A stretch of DNA of 64,000 nucleotides from the NCBI RefSeq assembly GCF_004379255.2, contig NC_056046.1, positions 2,976,001 to 3,040,000 on the forward strand. Direction: 5' to 3'. Made by a program: the position numbers and the translations under genes. This DNA comes from Salvia splendens. Its lineage: Eukaryota > Streptophyta > Magnoliopsida > Lamiales > Lamiaceae. Below are positions 1-12,931 of this stretch, piece by piece. How positions within the stretch are numbered: the stretch's first letter is position 1; each line of letters starts with the position of its first letter. A model generated the notes under the pieces. That model did not search any database. It had not been told where the DNA came from and saw only the letters and a list, made by a program, of their open reading frames with translations.

Positions 1-238
1 GTATGGAGACTGTTTTCATATACTACAGCCGCTGAACTTAAGTGTATCTTCTGCTGCTTAAAAATGAAAGGAACCTTTTCAGTTTCACCAGTTTGAACTA
101 TATTGTTCCTGAAATAGAACTCTGTTCCTGTATGAACTACATAAAATCTTACCCATCAGCAAGAACTAAATGTATCCTATATTTATTCGATGTCATGTGC
201 CCTTATCTGAAAATAGATGCTCTTTTATTCTGATTCAG

Positions 239-1618
239 ATTATTCAAAACAGAGATCTTGAAGAGTTGAGAGAATTGGGTTCTGGAACTTATGGGACCGT
301 GTATCATGGTAAATGGAGGGGAACAGATGTTGCTATTAAGAGGATCAAGAAATCCTGCTTCATGGGCCGGTCATCTGAGCAGGAAAGATTGGTAAGTCTC
401 TTCAAATCAAAAGTTCCTAAAATTCTCACTTTGCTATATCTATTTGCAACAATTATGTGATGACTTCCATCTTCTTTTGATATTTCTGTAGTCATCTGAG
501 TTCTGGCATGAAGCTAAAATTCTGTCGAACCTTCACCATCCAAACGTGGTGGCCTTTTATGGCGTTGTGCAAGATGGCCCTGGAGGGACACTGGCAACTG
601 TCACAGAATTCATGGTCAATGGGTCCCTGAGGCATGCTTTGGTTTCCAAGGAGAGGTACTATTCTGCTATATACGGAGCCTGCTTTTCTTGTATGGACGC
701 TTTTTCACATGGGATTTGTTCAGGCATCTTGATCGTCGCAAGCGGCTCATCATAGCAATGGATGCAGCTTTCGGAATGGAATATTTGCACTCGAGGAACA
801 TTGTGCACTTTGATCTGAAATGTGACAACCTGCTCGTCAACTTGAAGGATTCATCCCGACCCATATGCAAGGTCCGTTCATTAGCATCCTTTGGCCCCAT
901 GATAAATGATCTATTTTTGTTTGAAAAATATAGCTAAAGTAGGAGGGATGAGAGATTATAACTATGCTTGAGACAAGTTCCTATCAAAATTTTCAGGTTG
1001 GTGATTTTGGTTTGTCGAAAATCAAAAGAAATACACTGGTCACCGGTGGTGTGCGTGGCACCCTTCCATGGATGGCTCCCGAGTTGTTAAACGGTAGCAG
1101 CAGCAAGGTTTCGGAAAAGGTAAGATCTCAACAAAACTAAATTCAATCTCCTACTAAACATGGCTACAAAAAGAATGGGATAAACTTCATTCACCATAGT
1201 TGATGCTGCTAGGCTCTGCTGCTTCATCTGTATGAACCCCACCTATATCTCTTTATGCAGGTCGACGTCTTCTCTTTCGGGATCGTGCTTTGGGAAATTC
1301 TCACGGGCGAGGAGCCCTACGCCAATATGCATTATGGAGCCATCATCGGTTAGTTTTCTTACTTGCGATTTTCCCCCTTAAATAGGAATTAATAATAACA
1401 TAGTAATATTATGCACAGGTGGTATAGTGAACAACACGCTGCGGCCACCGGTGCCAAACTTCTGCGACGCAGAGTGGAGGCTGCTGATGGAGCAGTGCTG
1501 GGCTCCGGATCCGTTGGTCCGACCGACATTCACAGAGATCGCGAGACGCCTGCGTATAATGTCGGCAGCCTGCACCACCAAGACCCCAGCGTTTGCAGCT
1601 CAGAAACCAGTTGTCTAA
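239..1618 (+). CDS. Raf-like (group B/C MAPKKK type) protein kinase, C-terminal part; 5' end outside the window
   Basis: This is the kinase domain of a plant Raf-like MAPKKK. Six exons join in frame: 239-391, 492-655, 724-871, 997-1119, 1261-1348 and 1419-1618, all with GT..AG borders. Visible in order are the glycine loop [13 protein letters not shown], the ATP-binding lysine in VAIKRIKK, the catalytic loop HFDLKCDN, the DFG motif in VGDFGLSK, the activation segment with GTLPWMAPE, and the C-lobe [11 protein letters not shown] and [11 protein letters not shown]. The catalytic loop reads HFD rather than the usual HRD; I recall this as normal for this Raf-like group. The stop follows a short tail. 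Positions 1-238 are intron. Many members of this group have an N-terminal PB1 domain, but that part is not in the window. Plant Raf-like kinases phosphorylate Ser/Thr and act in ABA, osmotic and ethylene signalling; which pathway applies here cannot be told. The gene is convergent with the potassium transporter, 559 bp between stops. Confidence 0.93.
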
Positions 1619-2177
1619 GTGATTTTTGTGTTTATAAGAGTTTTTCCATCAAATGGGGATATAATACACATGTTACATTTAATGTTTACCTATGATCAAA
1701 AAAAAGAAAATATAGTTTTTCACCCCATATTTTTCCTTGCAGATAATGTAAAAGAACAATGTTTTATATTTGTGTAAAATATTAAATAAAATTTACGGGT
1801 TCGTTATGCATTTCAGAGTTTTCTATTGTTACTACATTTTAATTTAATGTTTATTCTATTTGCACTGTATATGCGTATTTTCAAGATAATATAATATAAA
1901 TATACAAATTATAATTTTGTACAAATTTAATAGTACTACGTTTTAGCAAACAATAGTTTTATATATTACAAATAATTTTAATGCACCTCTTCAAATATGG
2001 CAGTAATATGTTAATACTACATATTAATATGGATTATTTATAATGATTCAAATAATTTTCACCTCAAAATAACTCTACGTAATAGGAATATTTATACATA
2101 TCAATACTAAACCAAAGGTTGAAAATGAATAAAATTAAACAAAATTCCCTCTTTATTACTAATTGTAAACAAAAATA
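1619..2177. other. Convergent 3' region between kinase and potassium transporter
   Basis: AT-rich sequence between two facing stop codons. It must contain the 3' UTRs and polyadenylation sites of both genes. I see no other reading frame or repeat worth naming. Confidence 0.6.
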
Positions 2178-5100
2178 TTACACAAAGAAAACCTGGCCAA
2201 CGTTCAAAAGGCTTTCATGAGGCACATTAAAAATCACACTATTCTCCCTACAAATCTTCCTAAGAAAAGCATATATATAATCAATAGCTATTTTCTTGTA
2301 AAACCTCGATTCCCTCCTTGCCATAACCACAGTATTCCCCAGAATGTGAACCACCCCAGCATCCCTACAACTCTTCATAAACTCCAGCTCATCCCCCTCC
2401 GTCTGCCCGCTTTCCCAGCCCGACGACGTGTGCGTCGTGCTCACGTGCATCGGCGACCTAGCGGGGACGATGGAGTCGACCGATGAGATCGTAAAATCAA
2501 GATTCGAAGTAGACGTCTCGCCGTTGTCCATCGACTGCACCGTCTGCTGCCCGTAGAGGCTGTACTCGTCCGAGTCCGAGCACCCCTCCATCATCGCCTC
2601 GAGCCTCACGAACGTGAAGAGGTTCGCAAACAGCTTGTTCTCGAAGTCGTCGTCCTTCTTGTGGAGGTCCTTGTAGCCGTACCTCGCCACGCACCGGAAC
2701 ATGTGGAAGTTCTTCGGCCCGATCCGCTTCACGAGGAACCGCTCGTCCTCGGGCACCGTGTAGACGGGGAGGTACTTCACGCAGACGAAGACGACCACGG
2801 AGTGGATGGCAGGGAGGTTGGTGATGAAATGGGAGAAAATGTGAGGCACTCCGCTGGCTAGCTCGGTGTACACGAGCCCGATCCCGGGGACACGGACGAG
2901 ACCTAAGCTCGGGCCAAGGCCTAGGATCCAAGCTAGCGAAACCTTGCTATGCATCTCGAACTCGTAGCGCTTCAGGGTCCCGTAGTGCCAGACGTACATG
3001 ATGAGGAGGAAGGCGGCGGCTATCACGAGCGGGACCCAACCACCTTGGTCGACCTTGAAAAGCACAGCCGAGAAATACGTGCATTCCACCACGAGCGACA
3101 GAAACGTAAACAATAGGACGAGGATCCAGTGGCAGTGCCAGACTAGCAACATTATCAGAGTCATAAGAAGCGTGGTAACGAGCATGACCACGACGACAGC
3201 GGTGCCTGTTAGCATCACCGGCAGTAGAAACGATGAAATCGGAGGAAAAATATCATCATTATCAATGTTTTCTCATACAAGAACCAACATACATTATATT
3301 GAAAAAAGAGAAACTGAAACGAAAACAATATATACGAGTCGAGCATGAACACGTACCATAAGCATTGCCAATTTGGCTCTGGTTTCGGAATCCAGCAGTA
3401 ACAGCAATGCAAAGAACCATGAGAATCCAATTCATGTCGGGGATATAAATCTGGCCGAGAAACGTCTTTGATGTATGTACAACTTTGACTCTTGGGAAAC
3501 AGCCAAGAGCGTGCGCCTGCTTGATGATTGAAAACGTAGCAGATATAGTGGCCTGGCTAGCAACGATCGCTGCTAGAGTCGCAATAATGAAAACCGGCCA
3601 GTATATTCTTTCTACAAAAGATGTTCGAATCGACTAAGTCAGGAACAAAAACGTCTTCTGATCTTACAAAGATCTAACTATGATAAAGCAGTGTTTTGTA
3701 ACTAAGCTTCATATGTATTTAACATGACACGTTCGATTCTTGGAATTCTATACTCATTTTCTGAGTCTACAAGAGCAAAGACATGATAATTTAAGGTTGA
3801 ACCATACCTGGGATTGATCGATAAAATGCATCATAAACATGATCTTGATTTTGCGTGAGGTATGCTGCTTGCCCCGAGTAGGCTAGAAGAAGACAAGGAA
3901 AAACTACAACGGTAAAAGCAAGCTGCACAGCAGAAACTGGAAAATGAGCAAGATCAGCAAAGAGTGCTTCAGTTCCTGCAACGACGAGCACCCAAAATTA
4001 GTTTGTGTGTGAGAAAGAGACGGAGATGGAGAGGGATACAGAGGAAGTCATCTGTACCTGTGATACTGAGCATGATTCCACCAAGGGACGTCCAACCTTT
4101 CTTCTTTCCATTTCTAAGATATCGATATATGTACAAGGGCGAAAAGGCTCTCAGAACCGAGCTATCATAGCTATATATGTTGTAGATACCAATGCCTCCA
4201 ATAATCAGAAACCAAAGCAATACAATCGGAGCAAAAAGCCAACCGACTCTATCCGTGCCATAATGCTGCATGCTGAACAATCCAACCAAAATGATCACGG
4301 CTACAATCACCACAACATCTGCATCAAAGAATAGAAGCTCAATCTCGTAACAATACAACAAACCAAGATACAAGAACAAGTTGCATACCATTGCTCATCT
4401 TCGGGTGGTCCACCTTGATCCCGCCCGAAGCAGAAAGAACTGTGATATATAAGTTCATTTTGGTCATTGATGAGTTCGGTTAAGTGTTGAATAGAAATGC
4501 AAGCATTAAAAGTTATGAACGAACATAATAGTTACCGGATATGGCAGGGGTGAGAATCCCATCGCCAATCACCATGCACGTCCCGACAAGTACTAGTATA
4601 AGAAGGGAAGTTTTTCTAAACGCGTTTGCCTCCAGCCATGCCTTCGTCTTGGCAGCAAAAGAACGCTCATGGACTGTGTTTCGGCTATAGGTTGTCAGCT
4701 CCTCATCAGTCCTGTGTTGATTGGGAATTGTCCGCACTTTAGCATGCCGACAAAGTAGAGAATAAAGCGCAAAAGTCCCCCCTGCACAAGCCGAAGAAGA
4801 ACGATCCATTATCACGATTTCCATTCTTAACCTTTTCTACATAGTAAATACAGAAACAAAGCCACAGCAAATCATTATCCGACAAGGGAACCTTACCTTG
4901 ACCATTGTCGTTTGCTCTACACACGATGAAAACATACTTGAGGAGAGGTATAAGCGTGAGTGAGTATATAATCAACGAAAGAGCGCCAATAATGTCTTCC
5001 GTATCATCTACTCCATGTGGAAAAGTATTGTAGAACACATACAACGGAGACGTTCCTAAGTCTCCATATACCACTCCCAGGCTCTGAAATGCAAGCCGCA

Positions 5101-5868
5101 AGAGCAAAAGCGACGAGAATTTCTGTTTAACCACAAGTCATTAAGTGTTAGCTCCATATCTCATTTCTTTAAACAAAATAACAGACAGATTCACATAAGT
5201 CCCAAAAATAATCCAATCATGCCTACTTTTCAATATTTTGAAGATTGATAAGATACATGATTGATTATTTTTATCCTCTTTACTAGGATTTTCTTCAATT
5301 CTAGCCATGTAATGAGATAGAAATCAAGCCAAATTAGCTCAAATGATAGAAATTATCAAAGGCCTTGAAATACCCTAAAATTCTAATCCATCTTAGCAAG
5401 AGATAGATTAGTATAGTCTACACTTTTTATCTGCCTATACTAATCCAACAGGAATCTTTTCAAGCAACAAATAAACACAACAGAACTTTATTCAGATGAC
5501 CAATAACTGCAGCAAATCAGTACAACTCCACAGCAAAAGCATGTGAATTTAAGAGCTAAAAAGTGAATATCAAAAGACACAAATAACTATCATAAAGATT
5601 CTATGTCAACTAAAAGGCAAAGTGAAGAGGATGGAAAAGCTGAACAAATTCCAAATACTGTTACAATCATGTGCTTCACATCCTCACTAAACCAGACTAC
5701 ATCAAAAAAGCAGAACAACTTTAAGCTTCTTTTTTTTATTACCTTTTCTCTATACATATTTTTAAGCCTACCAGCCTCTTCATCCATGGGCTGATCAAGC
5801 TTCTGGTCCAAATCCCACATCTCCCCTTTTGTTTCACACTCTTCATCAAAATCCCCTCCAGATGCCAT
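2178..5868 (-). CDS. Potassium transporter of the HAK/KUP/KT family, KUP10/KUP11-like
   Basis: A complete multi-pass K+ transporter. Eight exons join in frame (minus strand): 5868-5743, 5122-4897, 4781-4536, 4439-4389, 4318-4058, 3975-3808, 3611-3357 and 3205-2178, giving 786 residues, which is normal for the family. The N terminus has the [18 protein letters not shown] stretch I recall from Arabidopsis POT10/POT11. Family hallmarks follow: [14 protein letters not shown], the [14 protein letters not shown] pore-side motif, [29 protein letters not shown] and GQAAYL. A long cytosolic C-terminal domain ends in [15 protein letters not shown]. These proteins move K+ (with H+ in some members) across the plasma membrane or tonoplast. 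The start is the first ATG of an exon that fits the family N terminus. No frameshift or missing exon is seen. Intron 1 (5742-5123) is the longest. Confidence 0.96.
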
Positions 5869-6480
5869 CTTTATTCAACCTATGATTTCAAGAAAAGATT
5901 CTCTAAAGATGATTCCAAGTCCAACCACCCTCCTCCCCAGAAAAGCTCAAATTCCTTGCTTTCAAGAATCCCAACTTTCCCAGATTCAAGATTCAATCTT
6001 GCAAAGAGAAATCCAGACCTTGATCAAGATACTAAGGGGGACAAAGGGGTGTGGAACAAAACAAGAACAAAAAAGAGAGGAGTAAAAAGAATTAATGTTT
6101 CTAGGCTGGCAAAGGGAATTCTGATGTGGGGTCAACTAAATATCAGCCACATAGGCCTTGAATTCATTCATTGATATCCTAAAAAGGCAAAAAAACTCAT
6201 GTGATGCACAACTGAAGTGGGCTGCCCTCAAAATTTCAACTTGAGTCAGGTAGCAAAAGCCAACTCCTTCTTCTCATCAGCTGACAACGAAATCATCTTG
6301 ATTTTCTCCAGTGAAAGTTGCTGTAAATCCTACTAGAATCTTTTCTTGAACCAATTTCTCTGTCTCTCTCTCTGAATTTTGATTAAGCTTTCAAGTATGT
6401 CTACAAACAGAGCACCCGCAGCTCTCTCTCTCTCTCTCTCTGGAAGTCTTGCTCTCTATCATTACATTGACATCAGTGTT
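5869..6480 (-). promoter_or_regulatory. 5' leader and proximal promoter of the potassium transporter gene, with CT repeats
   Basis: The stretch upstream of the transporter ATG carries two pyrimidine microsatellites, a TCTC run at about 6359-6375 and a (CT)n run at about 6421-6441. Such tracts are common in plant 5' leaders and core promoters. I cannot place the transcription start. Open frames here are short and do not look coding. Confidence 0.45.
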
Positions 6481-6509
6481 TACAGTGTGTGTATCGCTTG
6501 TTTTGTGAG

Positions 6510-6520
6510 TGCCACGTGGA
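6510..6520 (-). promoter_or_regulatory. G-box / ABRE-like element upstream of the potassium transporter
   Basis: GCCACGTGGA contains the CACGTG G-box core at 6513-6518, about 640 bp upstream of the ATG. G-boxes bind bZIP and bHLH factors, and ACGTGG is the ABA-response core. One site alone does not prove regulation. Confidence 0.4.
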
Positions 6521-8140
6521 TTTTAAAATATTATCGATTTTTGTTTGAATGACTGAATAATACAAATGCTAAATCTTGAGGGGTTGAATCGCAAGAATCG
6601 AATGCTAATTAAACAGTAAAAACGCTACAAAATCTTGACTAACGTGTTGAATTTAATTAGCGCTTATTTGCTCGTGGTACAATTTCTGAAAGAGGCGATC
6701 CCAACTCTGCAACGGCGCCAGAGATTTAATTATTCGTCAGAAAATATCAATTTAGTAATCAGATAATATTAATAAATTCTCTTTTGTTTTTCTTATTTCA
6801 AGTCATCAACTGTTTTTTTTCAAATTGAAATTTAGAGAATAATAGTGTTTATTAAGATAAATGACGAGAAAATTAAATTTAAAAATATTAAAATTTTAAT
6901 ATTTGTAAATGTGATGTTTTTAACATTAAAAATACTAAATTACTTATAATGGTAGGATTAAAAAAATAAATATCAGTCACTTATCGGATAAAGTACTATT
7001 TTCATAATATTTTCACTATGAACCAGTTATGGATTTATGACATGGACATTAGGAATTAATCTGAATCGTGCTCGATAAAAGATTTGATTTGCACATTTAT
7101 TTAAGAAAGAGTATTATTCGATGTTTTACTTTGTCGTTATATTTTAAAATTTTAATTAATCAATAAATTACAGATAAAAAAATAATACTACTAGCTTTTC
7201 GTTTTCTCAAATTTTGAACATGTAATTATGAACCATGTTAATCTTATTTTTCGATGTCCGAAATATAAATAGATGTGAATTATTATTGACGAAAATGTTA
7301 CTATATTCAATCAATTACTTTATTAGATAATTTTATTTCATGTCGAACTAGAATATGTAATTTATTTAGCGCCTTCCATGATATATGGATATTAGAAATA
7401 TGTATAACAAAATTTAGAGCTGCTTTGACAAATAATTATTCAAAAGTAGTATATACGCAAGTTGTAAATTGTAATTCGTCATCAGGTTATCTTTTTAAGA
7501 CGACTTAACGATTACATTTAAATATGTATAGGTGTGGCGTCACGATCTAATAATTCAAACCAATCTAACAATAAATTGCTAGCACTAATGTTTTTTAATG
7601 GCTTTAAAATGAACATTACGTGTCAGAAGCAAAGTTAGACATTTCTATTGATATTTATACTATTAAACCAATTAAATTTATTATTCTATTATCTACTAGG
7701 CTATTTAAATAATAAAAAATACTAGTAGATAACTGGAAGAAAAAGGTTAAGGTAAAAATAATTGCATCAGAAATAGTATGAAAATTGATTGGTGTTTAAT
7801 TCCATTATCTGGGGAAAGTTATATATGAAGTCTAAATCAAAATGAATTAGGGTCCTACATTCGCTCCAATAATTATCATTAATGTTAAAATAAAATGTTA
7901 CCAAGTTTTTATCTGGGGAAAGTTATATATGAAGTCTAAATCAATACGAATTTGCTCCAATAATTATCAGAGTTGGTTACGAAAAAAAAGTTTTTTTTTT
8001 GGTGTAGTTAGATAATTTATGGCCATAATTACATAAACACACAAAATGAAACACAAAAATATAGTACAAATTTACTTTAAAATATTACACGAGAAAAATA
8101 TGAATTGCTTGAAAAAATTTAAACACATCAGTAATGGGAT
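6521..8140. other. AT-rich intergenic DNA with a local direct duplication
   Basis: No gene seen. A stretch beginning ATCTGGGGAAAGTTATATAT occurs twice, near 7807 and near 7910, each time followed by the same continuation and then by GCTCCAATAATTATCA. The second copy has lost about a dozen bases inside, so this is a decayed direct duplication spaced about 100 bp. Confidence 0.6.
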
Positions 8141-8404
8141 GCGTTAAAATGACAACACCTCTTAAAGTGACAATGTGACACCACGTATCCTGCAATATTA
8201 TAAACGCTACACTGCAATAGTATAAACACTACACTGCAATCTATAGATTGCAGTCTAGCGTATTGGATATTGCACACTGAGAAAATTTACCCTTGAACAT
8301 TTTTTATGATTGCCACATGGCAACTGATCATTCGTTCATATATATAAAAGATTGGCTAGAAATTATGGTATGGTGTCACTTTAAAAGGCGTCCGTTTTAA
8401 CACA
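8141..8404. mobile_element. MITE-like element with imperfect terminal inverted repeats
   Basis: The left end reads GCGTTAAAATGACAACACC then TTAAAGTGACA. The right end, read on the other strand, gives GTGTTAAAACGGACGCC then TTTAAAGTGACACC. The inside holds a 22-bp tandem pair (8191-8234) and a perfect 20-bp palindrome at 8234-8253 centred on CTATAG. There is no reading frame. The exact borders and the target duplication are unclear, so the superfamily is not assigned; Mutator-like or hAT-like are both possible. Confidence 0.55.
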
Positions 8405-11199
8405 GACTTATCATAATTCCTATATGAAGAAATGATTGGCAATCATTTCATTTTTTTGAAAGGGATAGCAACTCATATTTAAATGAGTGTATTTTTATTT
8501 TTTCCATCAATTTTTTTTTACAGCTTTTTCGATGTCGTGCACACGTGTACCAACTTTTTCCCGTGCAGTTTTAGATTAACAGCACATGTTTTAGATTAAT
8601 ACCAGTACACATTAACATGACCATACTACTATAATATATATTAGTTGTTATTAACAATGACGTAATAGATTTTTATTCTTACAAATTATTTACATGGCTT
8701 ATTTTCAAAGTATATTACTGGATTCTTTATCGTATATATCATTATGCAATACGAAGATTACAGTATTTAATAATTTCACCAACACCTTTTGTATTGGAGA
8801 AAAGAAAGATGGTGAGGTTTGATTGAATCCTTGATTTCATTTTCAGAAAAATGGAATATCCCAAAAAAATTCCTCTAGAGTTTGAAAAGGGTTGAATAAT
8901 ATAGAGCTTTCACTCTCTAATGTGTCCATTCGTTGTCTGAACACCTTGAGAAATCTCATATTTATACATGAGATTACTATCCAAACTTGTTGATTGTGTT
9001 ATGCAAAATGTTTTTATTAATGAATGTTACATTTTCTAAATTCAGAGTTTGAGACTTTCTAAAGTTTTTCTATAATTTACTTTAGTGGATGGAGATCTTA
9101 CATAGGGATTTGCACAAAATCCATATTATTAACAGGTTTATAAGAATTAAAGAGTTAAAAAAAGATTGCTTTGTGGGGCTTATAACATAGTCAAATACGA
9201 AACCTTATATTTTCTCTTAAAAATTTTATAAAACCCTATGGCCCAATTTATTTGACAATTTTTCGGAAAAGTAATGTGATTCTCAATTATTAAATTTTTT
9301 ATGTTCAATTCCAGTTAATCAAGCAAGTTATGGATTTGTAGACATATTTTATTGATTGTGGAGTTGTAAAACCTAGGATCAATATGAATATAAGAATATT
9401 GGATTATTGGTTAGTTGATTAGAAAAAGAATTAGTACTAATTGTAAAGCAATCATAAAGATTTAAGGTTTCGTATCCCTAAGATTAAAAAACTTATATTA
9501 TTAGGGCGATGCATGTTTAAATACTACTACTCCATATTAAACTGGATCATCCTCGGACACAAAAAGTGTTTATATCCAAACGAATAAGGCGACGCAACTA
9601 AATATTTCATTCAAATTAACTATCCAAGAATGACGATATAAAATTATCATCTCAATTTAAACTCAAGATTTATAATTTTATTTCACCACGAAATCTATTG
9701 TAAATAAATATTAATTATATGTAAAAGAGGTGGTGCAAATACAATGGGGACAAGATTCGACCGATATAACATGCTCACTTATTTTGTAGCTGACTAAACA
9801 TCGACTTAATGGTGTCCACTTCTGAAATTTTCATCAGATTTTTAGGATAATCTAATTTATAATTATGTTACCTAACATCTTGAGATACTATTAGATTCAA
9901 TTGGCGTATAATGCTGTCTTGTTTGTGCAACCCTACAAAGACCACACTGAAGTGGTTTGGTGCATTATTTAAAATCACATCATTTGTTTGTAGATTACTT
10001 CTTAGTTTTAGCAAATTCTACTTTAACGTACTTACTAATTTAAAAATGTGTAGTGATTACTGAATTTAATTTTACTAGTATCATATTTTACTAATGAGAC
10101 CGGATTCTGGCAAGATCAGAAAATGACATGTGACTAACGTGACAAAAACGTCTTGAGTAATAAAATAGGGAGTAGTAGTACTACAAATTATTAAATTATT
10201 ATTATTTTTTTTATTTTGCACAACAACTTTAAAAACTACTACTATATGATTTCACATCAACTTAAAATAGGTATATTTTCCATCATGATGACATTAACTG
10301 CATATGAATAATGACATGTTCATAATTTAGATTTTTAGGTTTACAATAGTTTAGGGTAGAGCAGAAAAATAGATATAGAGAAAGATCATTTTCTCCTACA
10401 TCTTCAACCCTATTTAAGGGTTTTCTGTCAAATTGATTTTTAAATTCGTGCGCGAAATTGTACAATTTTAAAAAGTGTACACAAAACCAAAATTTAAATA
10501 AATTTCAATATTTATAGGCTATTATTCTAACCGACGTTCCCATAAATAGCTAAAATATTCGTCTACTCAATAATTAAATCTCATCACTCAATTATAAAAA
10601 TTTCACATGAAATACTGTTTTGTGCACCAATAAATCAATAATATGATCAGCATAATTGGGGAGCTGAATATTTATTTGTTTTTAATTCTAGAAACTATGA
10701 TCGCTCATATAATTGAAACAAGACAAACTTCAACATATTAGCCTATACTCATCTAGCAATGTCGTTGCTACATACGAACTAATAATGCATAAAATATCTA
10801 TAAGTCGCTCCAAAAATTCGAGTTGGCATTTTTATGACTAGAATCGTATAAAGAAACATATGGAAACTAATTGAAAATATTTGGACCTCATAGGTATATG
10901 CATAAATGAGAAAATGACCCATCAAATTTTGGTTAGGCAAGTGAGTCTATCAACGAGAAAAAGCCTTTAAAGGAACATCAAATAGCAACTTCTATTTCCT
11001 AATTCAACTTACATGCCACCTTGAGCTGACAAAGTTGGCAAACAAATCGACCGTGTAGTTAAAAGGTCGTGAATTCAGATCCCGTCAATACCTTTCAAGT
11101 TGAGCTCACGATCTCTAACCACATTCGAAGACAGAAAAAGATGTACAACAGGAAAATAGTGAAGATAAAGACCCATGATGGGGATTCATGTGTGGAATA
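8405..11199. other. AT-rich intergenic DNA, no gene seen
   Basis: Only short, low-complexity open frames on both strands, none resembling a known family. No convincing exon chain, RNA gene or terminal-repeat element was found in this 2.8-kb stretch. Confidence 0.55.
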
Positions 11200-11625
11200 T
11201 TAGAGCATCCGCAGCGGTGCTCGCTGGACGGACGGTGTCCGTGCCGCTGGCGCGACACCACTGTCGCCGCTGCTGCACTCCCGCTGCTTGCACGGCGCTA
11301 CTCGATGCATTGAGCACGTTTGTGCCGCTGAGCAAGCTACATGGCGCGTTTCTATTGGCCAACGGATCATCAGTTGGAAATTTATTTTTTTTAAATCGAA
11401 AATAATATAAAAAATTTAAAAAATATATATTTTCAGATTCCCAAAAATATGGCCGTTTTATTACAGTTTTTCTGAATTTTTTTTTTGATTTTTTATAACT
11501 TTTTTATTCCCAAAATCACATATAATACACACATTCATCATCCATTTTTCACATCAAATCATCTTTCATTCATATTTTTTCATACAACTCATCTACATCT
11601 TCCTCTCTCACTCAAACCCTCTCAA

Positions 11626-12912
11626 ATGGATTTCACCGATATCATGGCGGAAGCGGAGCGCGAAGAACAAGAATACTATGAACAATAGTGTACCGTCTAT
11701 GAAGCCTATGTCGCCGCCACTACCCCCGCCCCTCCTCCTCAACCAACTAGATCAATTCGCCGCTACATCCCTTGTGACCGGGAGGGAGCCAACGAAAGGC
11801 TCGTTGCCGACTATTTTTTCGACCAGCCGCGGTTTCCAGAAGATTACTTTCGGTGCCATTTTCACATGTCAAAACGATTTTTTATGCGTATTGTCAACAC
11901 ATTGTCCGCCCGTATTGAATACTTTCAAACAAGTACAGACGCAACCTGTCGGCAAAGTCTCTCGGCGTTGCAGAAGTGTACTTGTGCCATCCGACAACTT
12001 GCTACTGGGCAAACAGCTGACCTCTTCGACGAGTATTTGCATGTCGGTGAGTCAACTGGAATCCTATGCCTTAAAAATTTTTGCGACGGCGTTCGTTCTG
12101 CTTTCGGTGAGGAATTCCTTCGGGCACCAACCATCGATGATTGTCAACGGTTGCTTAATCTTCACGAAACAGTCCACGGTTTTCCCAGTATGCTTGACAG
12201 CATTAACTGCATGCATTGGAAGTGGAAGAATTGCCCGACTACTTGGAGGGGGCAACACTTAAGCGGCTACAAAGGCGGCGGCCCAACACTTATCCTTGAA
12301 GCGGTCGCCGACTACCGCCTATAGATTTGGCATGCATATTTCGGTATTGCCGGATCCAACAACAACTTGAACGTGCTCTATTCTTCACCACTCTTCAATG
12401 ATATTTTGAATGGTGTAGCACCAGCGATTGACTTCACCGTCAACGGAAATGCATACCACATGGGTTACTATCTCGTCGATGGTATCTACCTAATGTGGTC
12501 GACTTTCGTGAAGACATTCAGCAATCCGCAAGACCCGAGACGAGTTCTTTTTGCTCAGCGTCAAGAGTCTGCTCGGAAAGATGTCGAAAGAGCTTTTGAG
12601 GTCCTTCAAGGCCAATTCAACATTGTGAAGGCTCCGTCTCGGCTGTGGTACGTTAAGAATATAGCCGACATCATGTACACGTGTATTATTTTGCACAACA
12701 TGATTATAGCAGACGAAGGACCGAGGGCGGCTAACTTTTACGACGAGGATGAAGCCGGAAGCTCAACCGCGAGGTCTCCCCCATGCCGAGGTGTGCATAC
12801 GACGGTGGGCGAGAGGATCGAAACAAGAAACACAATGCGCGATACCCGAACCCACACTGAGCTACAAGAAGATCTGATCAAACACATTTGGGCAAAATTC
12901 AACCACGAGTAG
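11626..12912 (+). pseudogene. PIF/Harbinger DDE transposase (HARBI1/DDE_Tnp_4 type), broken by two stop codons
   Basis: The frame runs from an ATG at 11626 to a stop at 12910-12912 and is open except for two internal TAG codons. One is at 11686-11688, where the sister copy has a tyrosine. The other is at 12322-12324, where both relatives have the tryptophan of LWIWHAYFG. The two catalytic aspartates are also lost: the site that reads GSIDCMHW elsewhere is SINCMHW here, and SNNDLNVL is SNNNLNVL. The third acidic residue survives in VERAFEVLQ. The conserved blocks QKCTCAIRQLATG, DLFDEYLHVGEST, HGFP and the C-terminal ADIMYTCIILHNMI are readable. This copy cannot make an active nuclease. Several arginine codons are changed by C-to-T or G-to-A transitions at CpG. 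Confidence 0.92.
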
Positions 12913-12931
12913 TGGGTTTTTTTAATTTTAT

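Noticed and set aside
10283..10465. 60-codon minus-strand frame
   Set aside because: Isolated, AT-rich, no family resemblance, no adjoining exons.
11030..11110. Possible SINE or tRNA-like box (GGTCGTGAATTCAGATCCCG)
   Set aside because: B-box resemblance only; no cloverleaf and no second copy in the window.
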